DNA of 64,000 nt from NCBI RefSeq assembly GCF_011397635.1, contig NC_064765.1:33709132-33773131 (forward strand), read 5' to 3'. Shown here piece after piece: positions 9,829 to 24,106 of the stretch. Origin of the DNA: Epinephelus fuscoguttatus. Lineage: Eukaryota; Chordata; Actinopteri; Perciformes; Serranidae. The notes under the pieces are model-generated. The model did not search any database, was not told the origin of the DNA, and worked only from the letters and a program-made list of their open reading frames with translations. The position numbers were made by a program, and so were the translations under genes. Within the stretch, counting starts at the first letter, position 1; each line of letters begins with the position of its first letter.

Positions 9829-12800
9829 GTACCCTGATCCCTTGACTTCTCATGCTTGGACACAAGAGTAGACAAATTATTACCCTTTATACACATAAAC
9901 CTACTTTAAAACCTGATCTATCCTTAGTTCCTTATTTGAAAGGGGTGTTAAGTAATCTATCACCTCTGTTTTACCCATTTGGGATGGCAACAATATTGGC
10001 AGAATAATAAAGTTGCAGTCTCCCAACACAGAGGACTAAATTAGCTAATTAGGTCTGAGAGCTCCTACAGAGAAAGCTAGTGAGGAGGTAATAATAGGGG
10101 TGGGGAAAAAAACATGACGCACAGCACTAAAAATATATCACCATACCATACACTGCTGTAAAAGTGGGACCACTAGGTTGAATGTCAGCCGTAAGTGTGC
10201 CTGTTTATTAATCCCTTATGTTCTGCATATGTTTAACACATCCCTGTTTGTTAGTTTGACCTTTTGAATAGTGTTTCTCTTGTCAGAGTCTTCCCCTGAC
10301 ATAGTAAACATTTTAGTAGGTTTTTTTATTTTGCCCTATGCACCTGCAGTTCAGCCTGTTTGGTGCCAAAACCTATATCATCTTGTGTTGCTTTGAAAAC
10401 TTAATGCATCAGAGGCCTCATTGCTGGCAAATACTGCTTACTAACCTCAGAGCTGGGTATCGATCCTCTGTGCTTTTTGGCACTGACCATAATGTATCTG
10501 TATGTATGTGTACCGTTAAGTGTCAGAAGGGGTCAACTACAGTTGGCATCGAACGTCTGGTCAGAATAATAATAGCCTTGTTACTTCTGAGTTGTTTTTT
10601 GAGCAGATATTTTCAGATTTGAATCATTATTTTGCCTAGATTTTATTGTTTTATTAAAGCAAAGTACTGGTACAACTGTGTGTATTGAGACTTAGGGCTG
10701 GGCAATATGGAGAAAATAAAATATCACAATATTTTTGGCTAAATACCTCAATATCGATATTGCATTGATATTATAGGGCTGACTATTGGTGCTTTCACAA
10801 ATACTTACACAATGAAACTTTTGATAAATAATAATCAGTAATGTGGATATAATGACTTTTGCCCCGTGTCCACCAATGTGAGAGAGGACGTAACTGCTGG
10901 TCTGTGTGGGTAAATGAGAGGAAACATATTAATAACTACAGTATATGAACATATTCCTCCACCATCATCGTTGTTCAGCACTTGTACATGTAAGATGTGA
11001 CGGTTGTTCTTAGTGGTATTTGTCCCTCGTCCATGGTGATTGAACGGCTGGGTAAGAAGTGACAGTGATGAGTGCAGTGTTTTTACCCAAAGTTCAACAT
11101 TTTATTCTCTTAGCACTCAAAAAAAATTGCAGCACTTAAGGCAGTATAGACACTCAGCACCTCATCACACTGCTAGCCTTTGTAGTGTAGTGTAAATACA
11201 TGGCACCCCCACCATAGAAACATTTTTAAAAATAAATTAGTGTCAGGAAAACACACTTTGGTGGGCACAGTCCCTAACCAGGTAAAGGCATATCATAGAA
11301 ACAGCCTGGTAAGCTCAGAAAATTACATCCCTTAACTATAATACAGCCTTTTAAACCATAAAAAAAGAAAACACTGATCTAGTCTCGTGTCAAGATATTG
11401 ATACAATATCTATGTATCGCCCAGCCCTAACTGTTTTTTAACCTTTTTTAACTGAGTGTTTACAGTTGTTGCTAATTTACCTCCAGGAAAGTTATTTTTC
11501 ATGATGTGTTTCATGTTCCAACCAGTACTGGAATCTGAAGGCAAATATTGGCCTATGAGAAATATGAGTTTTAAAAAAAAATCAAAAAGCATGGAGCCCC
11601 TAATTTTTTTTAAACAAATTATGACCAAAAAAAGTACTGAGCAAGACATTTTACATTTGAAAAGTAAACTTGTCCATGCTGTCTGGAGGACAAACTATGT
11701 AAAACTGTGTATATCAGTACCTATCCAGTTTATCAGTACAGCTCTTACGGCTTTTATCTGTTGTGTGTCACCATGCAGAATTCAGTAGTAACAACACATC
11801 TTCATCACTTGTGTTTTTCATTTTAAGATGGAGGCTTCCAGCTTTCGCAGCCAGTCTCACCAGGCCAACAGCTTGTAACACGCCCTTTATGGCGGATTGA
11901 GTAAAGTGCATTAAAATGCAGATCATGCCATTTAAAAGCTAGAAATCTTAGCCGCTGGCCCCGAAAATGAATGTCGTCAGTTCCCTCAGTCGACCGGCTT
12001 TAGTATCTGTGCAGTGCTTGAGGTAACTGTTTCCATTTTTCTTCAACTTTAGGGCTACAATATCATCTCAGTGCTGAGCTTGGAGATTGTCCCTATTATG
12101 GAGCTGCTGGCCTCTATGAAGACACACAGTGTGCCAGAAGATATAGATGTGAGCTGCACACACACACACACAGACACACACACACACCAAATGATTGAAT
12201 AAATTTTAACATGACAGCAAAAGGAATATAGAGTTTTGAGATAACACTATAGATTTGTGAATAATTTTCTTGTCTATGGCAGAGTTAAAGGAATACTTCA
12301 CCCACAAAATGACTTTTTGTATATCAGTGACTTAGCCCATGTTACGTTGAATTGGTAAAGAAAAAAATTGGTTTTCTTGCATGCCTCCATGGTGAACAAA
12401 GAACTCAAAAACGGACTAAATTTTTCATAAATTGAGGTAAATGGGGGCCATGTTTGACAAGAGCAAAACTATGTCAGAACATATGTTCACAAACTCTCAC
12501 ACAACTCATGAAGTTTAATCCAAGTCTCATTTATCCAGTCGTGTGCTCAGTACTTCCCAAACACATGCATTTATAACTAAAACCTTAGAATTTTAATGGA
12601 ATGCATGAGCACAGTTCAAACGCACACACTGACCCGTGTGCGCTACTCATATGCAGAATGTTTTAAATAGTGAAGTTTTAGTGAAAATACCTGTGTTTGG
12701 GAGGTACTGAGCATACAACTGAAAAAAAATGGATTACACTGCATGAGTGGTGTGAGAGTTTGTAAACGGATGTTTTGATATAATGTTGCTGTTGTTAAAT

Positions 12801-15800
12801 GCGGCCCCCATTAAGGTCAACTCATCAAGACTTTTCTCTGTTTTTGGATTCTTTGTTTACTGTGGAGACATGCAAGAAAAACAAAGTTCTCTTCACCAGT
12901 TCAGTGTAACATGGGGTGAGTAATTGATATACAAATGATCATTTTGTGGGTGAAGTATTTCTTTAATATCTTACATCTAAGCATCATGATTTCAGTGATT
13001 GAATGTTAAGAAGTCAATATCTGAATACAGTCACATGTCACTTTTTGAAGAAAAGAAAAACACCTCCAACTTTATTAAAGTTCAGTCATTTCATTATTTA
13101 ATTGTTCAAATAGTTTCAATTTCTTTGAGGATGAAATTTTCCAGGTTCTCTGCCTAGATTACCACCCAGTGTGATTCAACACATTTGCTCCCTTCTAATA
13201 TGCAAATGTGACAAAAAAAAAGCAGCACAAAGAAGCTCCCTGGAATCTTTCTTGCTGTTTCCTACATTGTTACATGTTGGTGGTTTTGCATCTTATTTTC
13301 ATCACAGTGCCTGCAAATGTGCCCATCAGCACTTTTGTCTTTGTTGAGACCAGTTTTAAAAATGACTCATTTGTTTCGCTCCCGCTGAGTAGATAAAAGA
13401 CACCGTGCTAAATGATGATGACATCGGGGACAGCTGCCACGAGGATTTCCTCCACAAGTAAGCGCTCTCCCGTACAGGCAAATGGAGACAGATGATGAAC
13501 AATACCCATTTAACACCCATCAACCTTCCGATGATGAGTAATGGCTCTCCACTTAGCCGAAAGTTTCCTCCAGAGAAAGGACGAAAGTTAAATCGCTGTT
13601 AGTGTTGAGGGTCCGGAAAGTCCATTTCAGCAGTGAAGCTCCCAATTGCTCAGAGTCGAACAGGATTAGCTCAGCATCCTGCGGTGATGACAGAGCATCG
13701 GCTCACTGGAATTTTGTTACCTCAATCTTAAGGCTATTTATAGCTGATGGAGATTTTTAATAAGAGAACAACAGACTGATTGTATGTTTGAGGAAATGTA
13801 ACATTAAGTTTTAAACTAATCAGGCAAAATAGTTTTTCATTGTGACTTAAAGGAACAGTTCACCCCAAAATTAAAAATACATGTTTTTTTCTTACCTGTG
13901 GTGCTATTCATCAATCTAGATTGTTTCTGTGTGAGGTGCTGAGTGTTGGGGATATTGGCCGAAGAGATGCCTGCCTTCTCTGTAATATAATGGAGCTAGA
14001 TGTGCCCAAAAAAAAAAAAAAAAAAAAAATGGGAAAAATTCAACAGCAATGTCTCTTTCCAGGAATCGTGACCCATTTACGGAAGATATCCACTGACCTT
14101 GTTGTGAGTTTCATGTTGTAACTAGGCTTGGGCGGTATCTGTTTTTCATACCTTCCTGAAATTTCACCAGGGTATGTGGTATATGATGGTATTTATGTGC
14201 AGTGCTACCAAACAGAGTGGCAAGTTTGCTATGTTCCGCAAGCTCCCTTAGCTTTTTCAGTCTAATAAAGAAACAAAATAAACTCCCAAAATGACAAGGG
14301 ATGTAATTTTCTTACACCTGTTTTCCTTATGAACTGGGGAAATTTAACACTACACCTTCTAAATTCAAGTTTCAAGTCTCTTTCACCAAACTAAGACTAA
14401 CAGTAGCTTTATTGTCTTGTTTACTCATCTTAAAACACACTTCATTCAAACTCGACAGAAACAAACTAAAACTTGATGAAAGAAAGAGTTTTTTTCCCCC
14501 ATGGTCTCTTTCTTCCGTTGATCCTAGCTGTTTACCATCCTGTAACGTTATCCCTATGGATGTATTAAGAGACCTGGATGAAGTGTTGCCTGCGGGGCCT
14601 TGATCACTTCTGTGAAAGTTGCTCAGTGGCGCATGAAAATGGCATATGAAAATACCCACATAATTGGTGCTGCTTCCGTATCACTGGGCCCAAAGAGCAA
14701 GCGCACTGGAGACTAACGCCAGATGAGCTGGCTGTTTTTGGTTTAGTGTTCCACTAACTTTAATAGCGATAAAATGATTTAATCTTGCAGCTCATCTCGA
14801 CTTTTAAAATGTTATGGAACTGGAAGGATTAAATCCTGATAGTGAAATGAGTCATTTTTCAGGGTTGTGGTGCTCAAAAAAATGTATCCACTGATTTACA
14901 GGCGTCTCTTTCCCAATGTAATGGGAAAAAGTCTTTTTGGGTTCAATGGTGACACATGACAGACTCAGGAGTTGTACTTCCACTGTTTGGGCACTGTGAA
15001 AATTGGCTTCAAAGCCTGGCGCACTTCTTGGGGGCCTGGGTATCCCCACCACTCGCAGTTTGCATGGTTTTCAGCTCAGTTGCTTGTTCCACTAGTAGAG
15101 ACTGAACTCTGGTGGCGCGTGCTGTGCACTACATACAATACATCATCAATACATCCTCTCTGTATGACTTGAATAAAGAGGTGAGCATCCGTACTTTTGA
15201 CCGTGCTGAAAAGCATACCGCCAGATATCTAAATACCCTGACATACCGTAATACTGTGATACTGCCCAGGCCTAGTAAGAACTATTTTCTTTACTTAACT
15301 GCACCCGCAAACTGTATCACCGTGCAGAGGTAACCATGCATCTGCTTCAGTATGAGAGGCTTGTGCTCGTGACAGCACTAGATGTAAACATTTATGGCGT
15401 CCTCCTTAGTTTAGATGTAATGTTACCTAGATGAGTAGTGCTAGCTGAGCTAGCGTCAGATGCACACTTCCTTTGCACTGTGATAGAGTTAGTGGGTGTA
15501 GTTTGGCAGAAAGAAAATAATTCTGACATGAAACTGCTCACAGCAAGGTCTGTGGATTATCTTGAGTTACCAGATCAAGATTTCTGGAAAGAGACATTGC
15601 TGTTGAGTTTTTGAAATGTATTTTTTCGCACCACAAGCCGAGTGCCATCTTGTTCCATTATATCAGAGAGAAGGCAGACATCTCTACAGCTGATATCTCC
15701 AACACTCGGCAGCTCACAATAAAACAATCTAGATTAATAAATAGCACTACAGGTAAGATGGAAATATGTTTTTTTTTTTTTAATTTTGAGGGGAACTGTC

Positions 15801-18800
15801 CCTTTAAGGTATGAAATGGACTATTTAATACCTAAGAATATATTCAGAAGGTCAGAATAAGGAATACCAGGCAAATGTAACTCTTCACTGGCCCAGAGCC
15901 AGTTCCCATCTTGATTCCTCCTCCATATAAAGTCTCATGAATGTTTTTCGGGACCAATTCCTCTGTCTCAATCATTATTCCTAAAAGCTGTCATTAATGA
16001 TTAGAGGAATACTAATGGCGATAATTGTCTCTGATTTGCATGTCTTTGTCTCTGTGGTTCAGGGCCATCAGCTCTCATCTGCAGACTTGCGGCTGCTCAA
16101 TAGTGGTTGGAAGCAACCCAGAGAAAGTAAATAAGGTAAATGTAACATATTAGTGGCAGCACGCAGACAAATTTGTGATGCATCTCCATAATTTAAAATG
16201 TTTTGAAGTGCGCTGTGCTGTTGTTTTGAGTTTAATGAGCCCCTCATGCACTTTTTCAGTCTCTGTTACTGCTTGAGTCGGGGTTTTGAATGTCTGTCTG
16301 GGCTTGGCAGCACAGTTACTGCTGCAGCTCTTTCCAAAAAGATAGAAATTATATGATAAGCTTCTCAAAATGGGCAGATATTGTAATTAATAGAAGAAAA
16401 GCTGGCCACACTAACCGAGAAAGAAAACTGATATTGCACACTATGTGCTGTTTAAGTGATCTGCACCAGAAAACAGTCACTAACATTTTGCCCAATGAAT
16501 ATCAAAGGGCTACGCAGCTTTAATTTGAAGTTTTATTGAGTTGAGGCCTGAACTGAGCACCAATTAAATCAAGACTTTTATTTGTATCTAACAACTTGCC
16601 TCAAGCTTCATGTCAGATTAAGGTCTATAACAAAAATGTGGCTTCTTTAGTGAGTTTTGAGATGGAGCTTGTAGAATAAAGGTGCTGACAGTGGGCACAG
16701 ATCCACCACTTTTTAACCTAACAGCTAGGAAAAGCAAGGTGGAAACAAAAGCCTGTTTATCTTCTGTCCATGTTTGAAAAAGAGGAGCCCTAATGCGGCA
16801 TGGTTGTAGTTTGCACACCCATTCTAACAGGGAATTGTTGCAATTATGTCAAGCTGTAGCTATTATGTTTCCTGAAAGCAATTGAATACACCATGGTACA
16901 ACTACCCATGACTGTCAAAGCATTGAAATCTGTTTGTTTTTTTTGCCTCACAGATTGTACGGACTCTCTGCCTCTTCCTCACCCCGGCTGAGAGGAAGTG
17001 CTCTCGCCTCTGCAAGGCCGACTCTTCTTTCAAATATGACACAGGCCTGTTTGTTCAGGGTCTGCTTAAGGTACCCACCAGTTCCCTCTCATTATACATA
17101 CAGTAAGATATGAATTAGAGCCTTGTTATTGTTCTGCTCTGCCTGCTCGTTTGATGTTGCCCAGTCTGTTGTTCTGACCTAATTTTTTTTTTCTGAATGA
17201 AGATATTTTTATTACCACACTGCATTAGATTCACATCTGTCTTAATGCATGCTGCGTTTTCTGTTGTCTTCATATGGTTTTATTTTTAATTACCCACCTA
17301 CAATGTGCAAATTAAAGGAATACTTCTCCCATAAAATGATGATTTGTATATCAATAACTAACCCTGTGTTATGTTTAATTTATGAAGAAATCTTTGTATT
17401 TCTTGCATGCCTCCACGGTGAGAAAAATAAAATTAAAAAAAAAGGTTAATGTTCTTGATGAATTGATGTCATAGGGGTCCACATTAAACAACAGCAAAAC
17501 TATATCAAAACGTGGGTTTTGTAGTCCCTTAGCAAAGCTAAATTGATAAAAAAAAAAAAAACAACAACAACAACAAAAGCAAAGATATAATGTATTTTTT
17601 AGAGCATTTATTGTGCAGAATGCAGATCTCAAAACTCAAAATTAAAACCCAGTACTCTATGGTGCAAAATGTCTCCTGGGATCTATATCAAAAGGTAATT
17701 TCCTTTTTTTAGCAAGAAAGAATGACTAAATGACTGAGTTGTGTTTTTTCCACCTGGACCTTTATGCTCTGCCATTTCTCCTCTAATCATCACGCTGTAA
17801 CCTGGGACAGACTGCTATGATACCACAACTATCACACATTCACATATGGAGTTTTTTGTGGAGCCCCTAGCGTCACATAGGTTTACATTACCAAAGGTTT
17901 ATGACAAACTCTCTTGCCGAAAACCAACTCCCGTGTGCGCACGGCGAGAGAGGAGAGGGAGAGACGCTGTGCTGCTGCCAGAGGAGACACTGAATGAGTT
18001 CCCTCTGAGCGGTAAGTCGCTACAAGAGGCTGTTCATAAGACATTAACTCACTCACTCACAAGTTCTCCAGCAACACATGTTGCACGTGCTACGCTAAAT
18101 CACGGACGTGAACCAGCTCCTCTTGCTCCACTGTCTCTGTGCTCGCAGCCATTTTCACACTGAGGCAGGTGCGATGACGTCATCGACGATAGGACGGTAG
18201 AGCGCAAATCTCTACCGTGGGCCAAATTTATATGATTTCTACCGTCTACCGCATATACCGTGCAGCCCTACCTGCCATATGCTCAGTACCAGAGGTGTGG
18301 ACTCAAGTCACATGACTTGGACTCGATTCAGATGACACTGTCCAGGTACACCCTGAACAGGTCATCAGACTATCGCAGGGCTGACACATAAAGACAGACA
18401 AACATTCATGCTCACATTCACACCTACTGCAATTTAGAGTCACCAATTAACCTGCATGTCTTTGGACTGTGGGAGGAAACCGGAGTACCTGGAGAAAACT
18501 CAAGCTCACTCAGGGAGAACATGCAGACCCCACACAGAGGGGCTCCCCCACCCGGGATTTGATTCAGGAACTCTCTTGCTGTGAGGAGACAATGCTAACC
18601 ACTGCACCACCCTGCCGCCCTCTTTGTTGATCCGCAAGGGGAAATTTTGATTTGTTACAGTCGTTCTGATGTAAAAAATACAGAATTACAAGAAGAATAA
18701 GAGTATGAAATATAAGTATGTTGATATAAAGCAACAATGCAATATGCTAGTGTTGAACACTAGTACTTAAGATATTAAAACTATTGAAAATAAAATATAT

Positions 18801-21800
18801 ATGTTGTCAGTCATCACATTGACACTTAATTCCCCAGATGTCCCACTTAGTTTGAACCAATCTCACATTATCCTATCAAGTTGCAAGAGTGAACCACTAA
18901 GAACTTACGTTACGTTACTGGGCCCCAGTTCCAAAAAATTATTCTAAAGATAATTTTGTTCACGTACAAAAAATATTTGGGGGTCAACAAAAACCAAATT
19001 GTAGTTTCTAAAATGTGCGGGTCAGAAATTACAGACAGACAACTTCCAGCAAACTTGTTTTTAACAGACAAATACACATTTTAAAAAGTATTATGATTTG
19101 TGTAAATTTAATATGTAATTACTCTGTTGTTAAAATGGCATTATATTTGGTGAAGAGTGCATTATGACTTGCATATGGCTGGATAAATACTTGGATTATA
19201 CTGCACGAGAGTTGTGAGAGTTTGTAAATGCATGTTCTGATATAGTTTTGCTGTTGTTAAACTTGGACCCCTATGACTTAAGTTCATCAAGTATGTTTGC
19301 TGTTTTTGGATTCTTCGTTCACAGTTGAGGCACGCAAGGCTGCACAAATTTAACATAACACAGGGTGAGTAACTGAATGGAATAGAATAGAAAACTTTAT
19401 TGTCTGGAACCAAAAGGCAATAGAAATTTGTCTTCGACAGGGCTCAACACCAGTTGTACACACACATACAGAAGACATTTAAAACACATCCAAGACATTT
19501 ACAGGATCTAAAAAAAACACGCAAAAAAGGTACATGTACAAAACATTGACACTTAAAAGAAAAGAAAAGGACCAGCAGCAAGTCATGATCAAAGCACTGT
19601 AATTCCTCTGCTGTTGAGGGCTGTTATTGCAGTTGGAATGAATGATTTTTTGTAAATTGTTTTTCTGGCCAGTGGGACTTTGTATCTCCTGCCTGATGGG
19701 AGGAGACTGAATGAGTGATGGAGGGGATGAGAGGGTTCTTCTGTGATCAGGGTGGCTTTCCTGATCACAGAGCGCTCATACAGATGGAACAGTGGAGTTT
19801 GTGGCGAACCGATTATTTTGCTGGCTTGATTTGTGATCCGTGAGAGTTTTGTTTTCTGTTTGTTGGTGAGAAAGTTGTACCAGGAGGTGATATTGAAGGT
19901 GAGAATGGATTCTATGAGTGACCGGTATACAAATGATCATTTTGTGGATGAAGCATTCCTTTAAGATACTGCTACATCTACATTCATTACACATGTCTTG
20001 TTTGTGCTTCTACTCCATTACAATCACTTGTGGTCAAGTGCAGAACTGAGGCCTTTGTGAACGCCAAGTTGTCACATTATTTACTGCTGTTTTGCGAGGC
20101 ATGAGGGCTCAGTGTTACACAGGCAGGTGAATAAGAACAGCAAAAGAGGCAGCAGGAAACATGGTGCTGCTTGTTAGTGCAGTCATAAAGAGTCAGTATG
20201 GTGCACGCAGGGTGTGTTGTGGAGCTCCTGCAGGATCGTCTTATAGATTTCCACATAAAATGCAGCGGGGAATGAGAGAAACTGGCCCAGGGAGAAACAA
20301 CAAAAAAGGAAATAGGATGCTTCTTGCTTGCAAAAAAGGAAATTATTTATTAAAGCTTCTTTGAGTATATATGACATGGATAAAGGATGTTTTGGGAGAG
20401 CTGCCCTGATTTTCTTTCTTTGTTGATGTATTGCATTTTGTTTATATATGCAGGGCAGACGTTCTAATAAATAATTTCACTTTTCACGTATTGTTGTTGT
20501 TTCGTCTTATAGAAACATAGTGTGCTCTGTGCTGTCAGTTGGGACAGACTGTGGTTAAGGGAACAGATTTGCTACACACTAAGCAGAATAATAAAAACCT
20601 GCTGTTGCATATCACATAAAACACAGACCAGGTTGAGGCTTGGCAGGTATTCAATGTGGGTTTCCCCCCTTTCTTTTTTTTTTTAATTGCCAGGACTCCA
20701 CAGGCAGCTTCGTCCTGCCTTTCCGCCAGGTGCTCTACTCCCCATACCCGACCACGCACATCGACGTCGACATCAACACAGTGAAGCAGATGCCGCCGTG
20801 CCACGAGCACACGTACAACCAGCGGCGCTACATGCGCTCTGAGCTCAGCGCTCTCTGGAAGACGGACAGTGAGGAAGACATACCCCCCGACACAATCATA
20901 CACACAGACGAAACCTTCACACCTGACCTGTAAGCCTCGCACCAAAGTTATAGTTCTGCATTTTTAATACAGTATTTTATTTGGTTTCCTCAAATGTTAA
21001 TATCATAACCATAATGCCTTTTTTTCTGTAGGAATATATTTCAAGATGTCATGCATAAAGACACTTTGGTGAAGTCATTTATAGATGAGGTAAGAATATA
21101 GCAGCACCTTTTTTCATATTGATTCAATAAAAAATAAAGCATAAAAAGCACTCCTAACCCAGTCAGAAACAATAGGGAAAGAATAAGTATACCCTGCAAC
21201 ATATTGACAAAAATAGAACATAATAGATAACACAACAGCAACCATTTTTATTATTTATCATCATTCAGGAGAACAATGAGAGAGGAACAGTAAAGCACTT
21301 TAGATGAAAGCACTATTCACCATTCAAATCAAATCACAGTTTTATGAAGGCCTGAGTCATATCTTTTTTTTTTTTTTTTTTGGTCACAATAGGAATCTGT
21401 TAGTTAGGAATATGAATATCGCTGAAATGTATTCTGTCACATTGTTCTGGCATACCTGCTGTGTTCTGTGAGAGCTATGTAAATGGTTTCCATCTGAAAT
21501 AGTAACAATAGCGTCAGGAAAACAAAAAATAAACAAATAATAGAGCTTTCAACTGAATTTGAATTTGGATAGAAATGTTCTTCCACAGCAAGTAGAGGAA
21601 TATTAGATCAGCAACGGATCTCAGTGTTGTTGAACTCATTAACAAACCTGAAGATATACCCATAATAAAACTGTTTGATCCCTTTGGTCAGGTGATGAAA
21701 AAGAAGCAAGAATGAAGTAGTTTTTTGTATGCATTTTATTACAAGGTGTTGTTTCAGTGATAGTAAGTTCTTAAATGATTCACTCAGAAAGAATCACAAG

Positions 21801-24069
21801 GTTATCTGTTTTTGAATAATGAAAGTCAGTTTGTCAGCTCTGCGCATGGATTTCAGCAGCTACTAGTTGTCAAGGGGTTAAAGGAGCTGTATGCAACATT
21901 CAGAGCGTATCTGTCAGGAGTCTTGGGCAGGGTTGTTTGCACACAGTTCTCAACATGGAGGTGGCTGAGCTGGTGGCTAGCAGCTTATGGTGCCATGGAT
22001 GCATTCACACCAAATGTGGTGTGGCAAAAATGCCACTCTGTCCATTCATTTGAATGTGGATAGTGTGTCTAGGTTTGTGACAAAAAGTTGAAAAAGATTC
22101 AACTTTAGAAGAAACATAACCAACATCATGCAACTGGCAATCAGACCAGAAAGACTCCCACAGTCTACAGGGACAAGAAATACAGTCTCTTCCTATGATT
22201 TAATGTTTTAGTGAGTAAAAGAAATGAACTTTGTATTAACAGCTTGTGCTAACTATCCTACAAAGGAAAGCACAAACTCTGAGATACTACATTAATGACA
22301 ATCAAAAATTCTATAGATCTTTGTAGCCAACATAAACAAACTCACCAAAGACAAATACTGAGATGGGGAGATTGGCTTTCTGTCCACCCTCCACTGTCCC
22401 ACAAACGGGCCATTAAGTGACACTTTCTCACCGCCGCGTTGTCCATGAAAAGGTGGTAAAATGTTAATGTTTTGTTGTTGTATTTTATTTTCTGTTGGCT
22501 TCGCTGACAGACAGCCTGGAAGCTGCATTAAAGCATCAGTGTGTAAAAATGGTGAGTAACAGTGACATCAGCGGTCAAATTCTAGATTGCAGCACTCACT
22601 CGCGCTCACTCACTCACCCCTCCCGTCGGTTAAGTGACGGTGGCCTCGTAGGACAAAAAGCCTTGCGCAGACCACAGAGTTTTTCAGGAGTATCCAGCGA
22701 TGAGAATGAATATTTATTTAGGAATCTAAACCATGTTATGATATGCTATAGTTTACCTAGTTAGATATAGTTTATCTGTGAGATATATGTTAGGAGTGTT
22801 TTATTTCTAATTGTTTTGGTAACACGAGCAAACATTAGCACAGTAATGCTAAAATAACACGTTTTATGTGATAGTCACGGCACAGTGCGGCAATTATAGG
22901 TTGGTACGTTTATAATATATGCGTTTCCAGAGTGTTCTTCCACAGGACACAGGGAGAAGAGGAAGAGAGAGAGGGAGAGGAGGAAGACCAGGGAGAGGGA
23001 GGGGGCAAGGGGGTAGAGGCGGTGCAGGAATGGCCAGCCAAGGACTTAGTGTCTCGGCTACCCAGAGGGAAAAGGAGGAGGAGGAGAGGGTGGCAGCCTT
23101 CGCAGCAGTGCGAGAGCATTCAACAGATTAGGCTGTAACCATTTAGCTGTAGTGCTGGGATAACGTTAGCCAAGGCTAGGATAACGCTAGCCAAGGCTGG
23201 GATAACGTTAGCCAAGGCTAGGATAACGTTAGCACGTAAACGTAGCCGTCACTCAAACTTAGACGAGAGGGAAAAGTAGTTGCAAACATGAAGCCAAAAT
23301 GATTTTAAAATATCAGACTGAATTACCTGTCTAGCAGAAAGCAGGCAACCTCTGCATCCCTTGTGAAATCCTTCTCCTTCAGGAGTTCTTTCCACCTGGA
23401 ATAATCAACGCCGATATTCACTCGCGTTTTGTTCCGTCCTCGCATATCTGATCTTTTTCTTTTATTTGGTGGCGTGGTTTCCCTCTTACGGGGCAAAACT
23501 CCATTAAAATAGTAAATATATATTAGGGATGGGTCACGATATTCGAATTTTGAATAGTCGTTTCATTTTTGAAAAATCGATTTTTTAATGCGACTATTAC
23601 TATTCTCCGTCTTATTTCTCCCCCTTTATTTGACATGCAATTCAGCTCCTAACCGCACGAGGGCAGTCTAGAATTGCTACAGCGGTGTGAGATGGGCTAC
23701 CAGCTAGTTTGATGCTCTTCTACAAACAGGAGAAACATGCAGAGACTTCTACTCCGTGAGGAATGTCCGCAGTCATTCGGGCTTTCATAGTCGAGCGCAC
23801 TTCCGCGTTGTAGTTTCCTGTGAAAATGTCCGTGAAAAATCCCCGCGATGTGAAAAATACCTGCCGAGCAGTCACCGGTGTGCGCGCACAGGGCTTGCGG
23901 ACATCCGCTTTGAGTCCTTGTGGACCTCCGCGGAGTCCGTTCCGCCCGAGTATGTTCGGGCCTTTAAAGATGAATGGATCTCTGTGTGCGTGGCTCCAGG
24001 GGGCGATTATTCGAAAAATTGTTGAATAGTTGAATTTTCGAATAGTGTTTTTGCTTGTGTTACCCATCC

Positions 24070-24106
<37 letters not shown>

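Larger units (their letters stand above)
17312..19964 (+). mobile_element. TTAA-flanked MITE (family A), heavily invaded
   Basis: TTAA at 17312-17315 and 19961-19964, with ends AGGAATACTTCTCCCATAAA and the inverted TTTTGTGGATGAAGCATTCCT. Both arms are recognisable (CTTGCATGCCTCCACGGTGA near 17403; GGATTCTTCGTTCACAGTTG near 19308). The interior contains a hAT right end (18178-18271), a hAT left end (about 18288), a SINE (about 18345-18620) and a LINE 3' piece (19377-19925). The 682-bp intact relative at 12285 shows how much was inserted. Confidence 0.8.

Noticed and set aside
17846..18163. 105-codon ORF starting MEFFVEPLASHRF
   Set aside because: It lies within hAT-like debris next to a TIR fragment. 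No transposase or cellular domain was recognised and it is not spliced to C9orf72.
20535..20945. 136-codon minus-strand ORF
   Set aside because: It is the antisense shadow of the highly conserved C9orf72 exon 20694-20929.
22919..23138. Glu/Arg/Gly-rich ORFs
   Set aside because: They are compositional artefacts of the polypurine tract, open in more than one frame.
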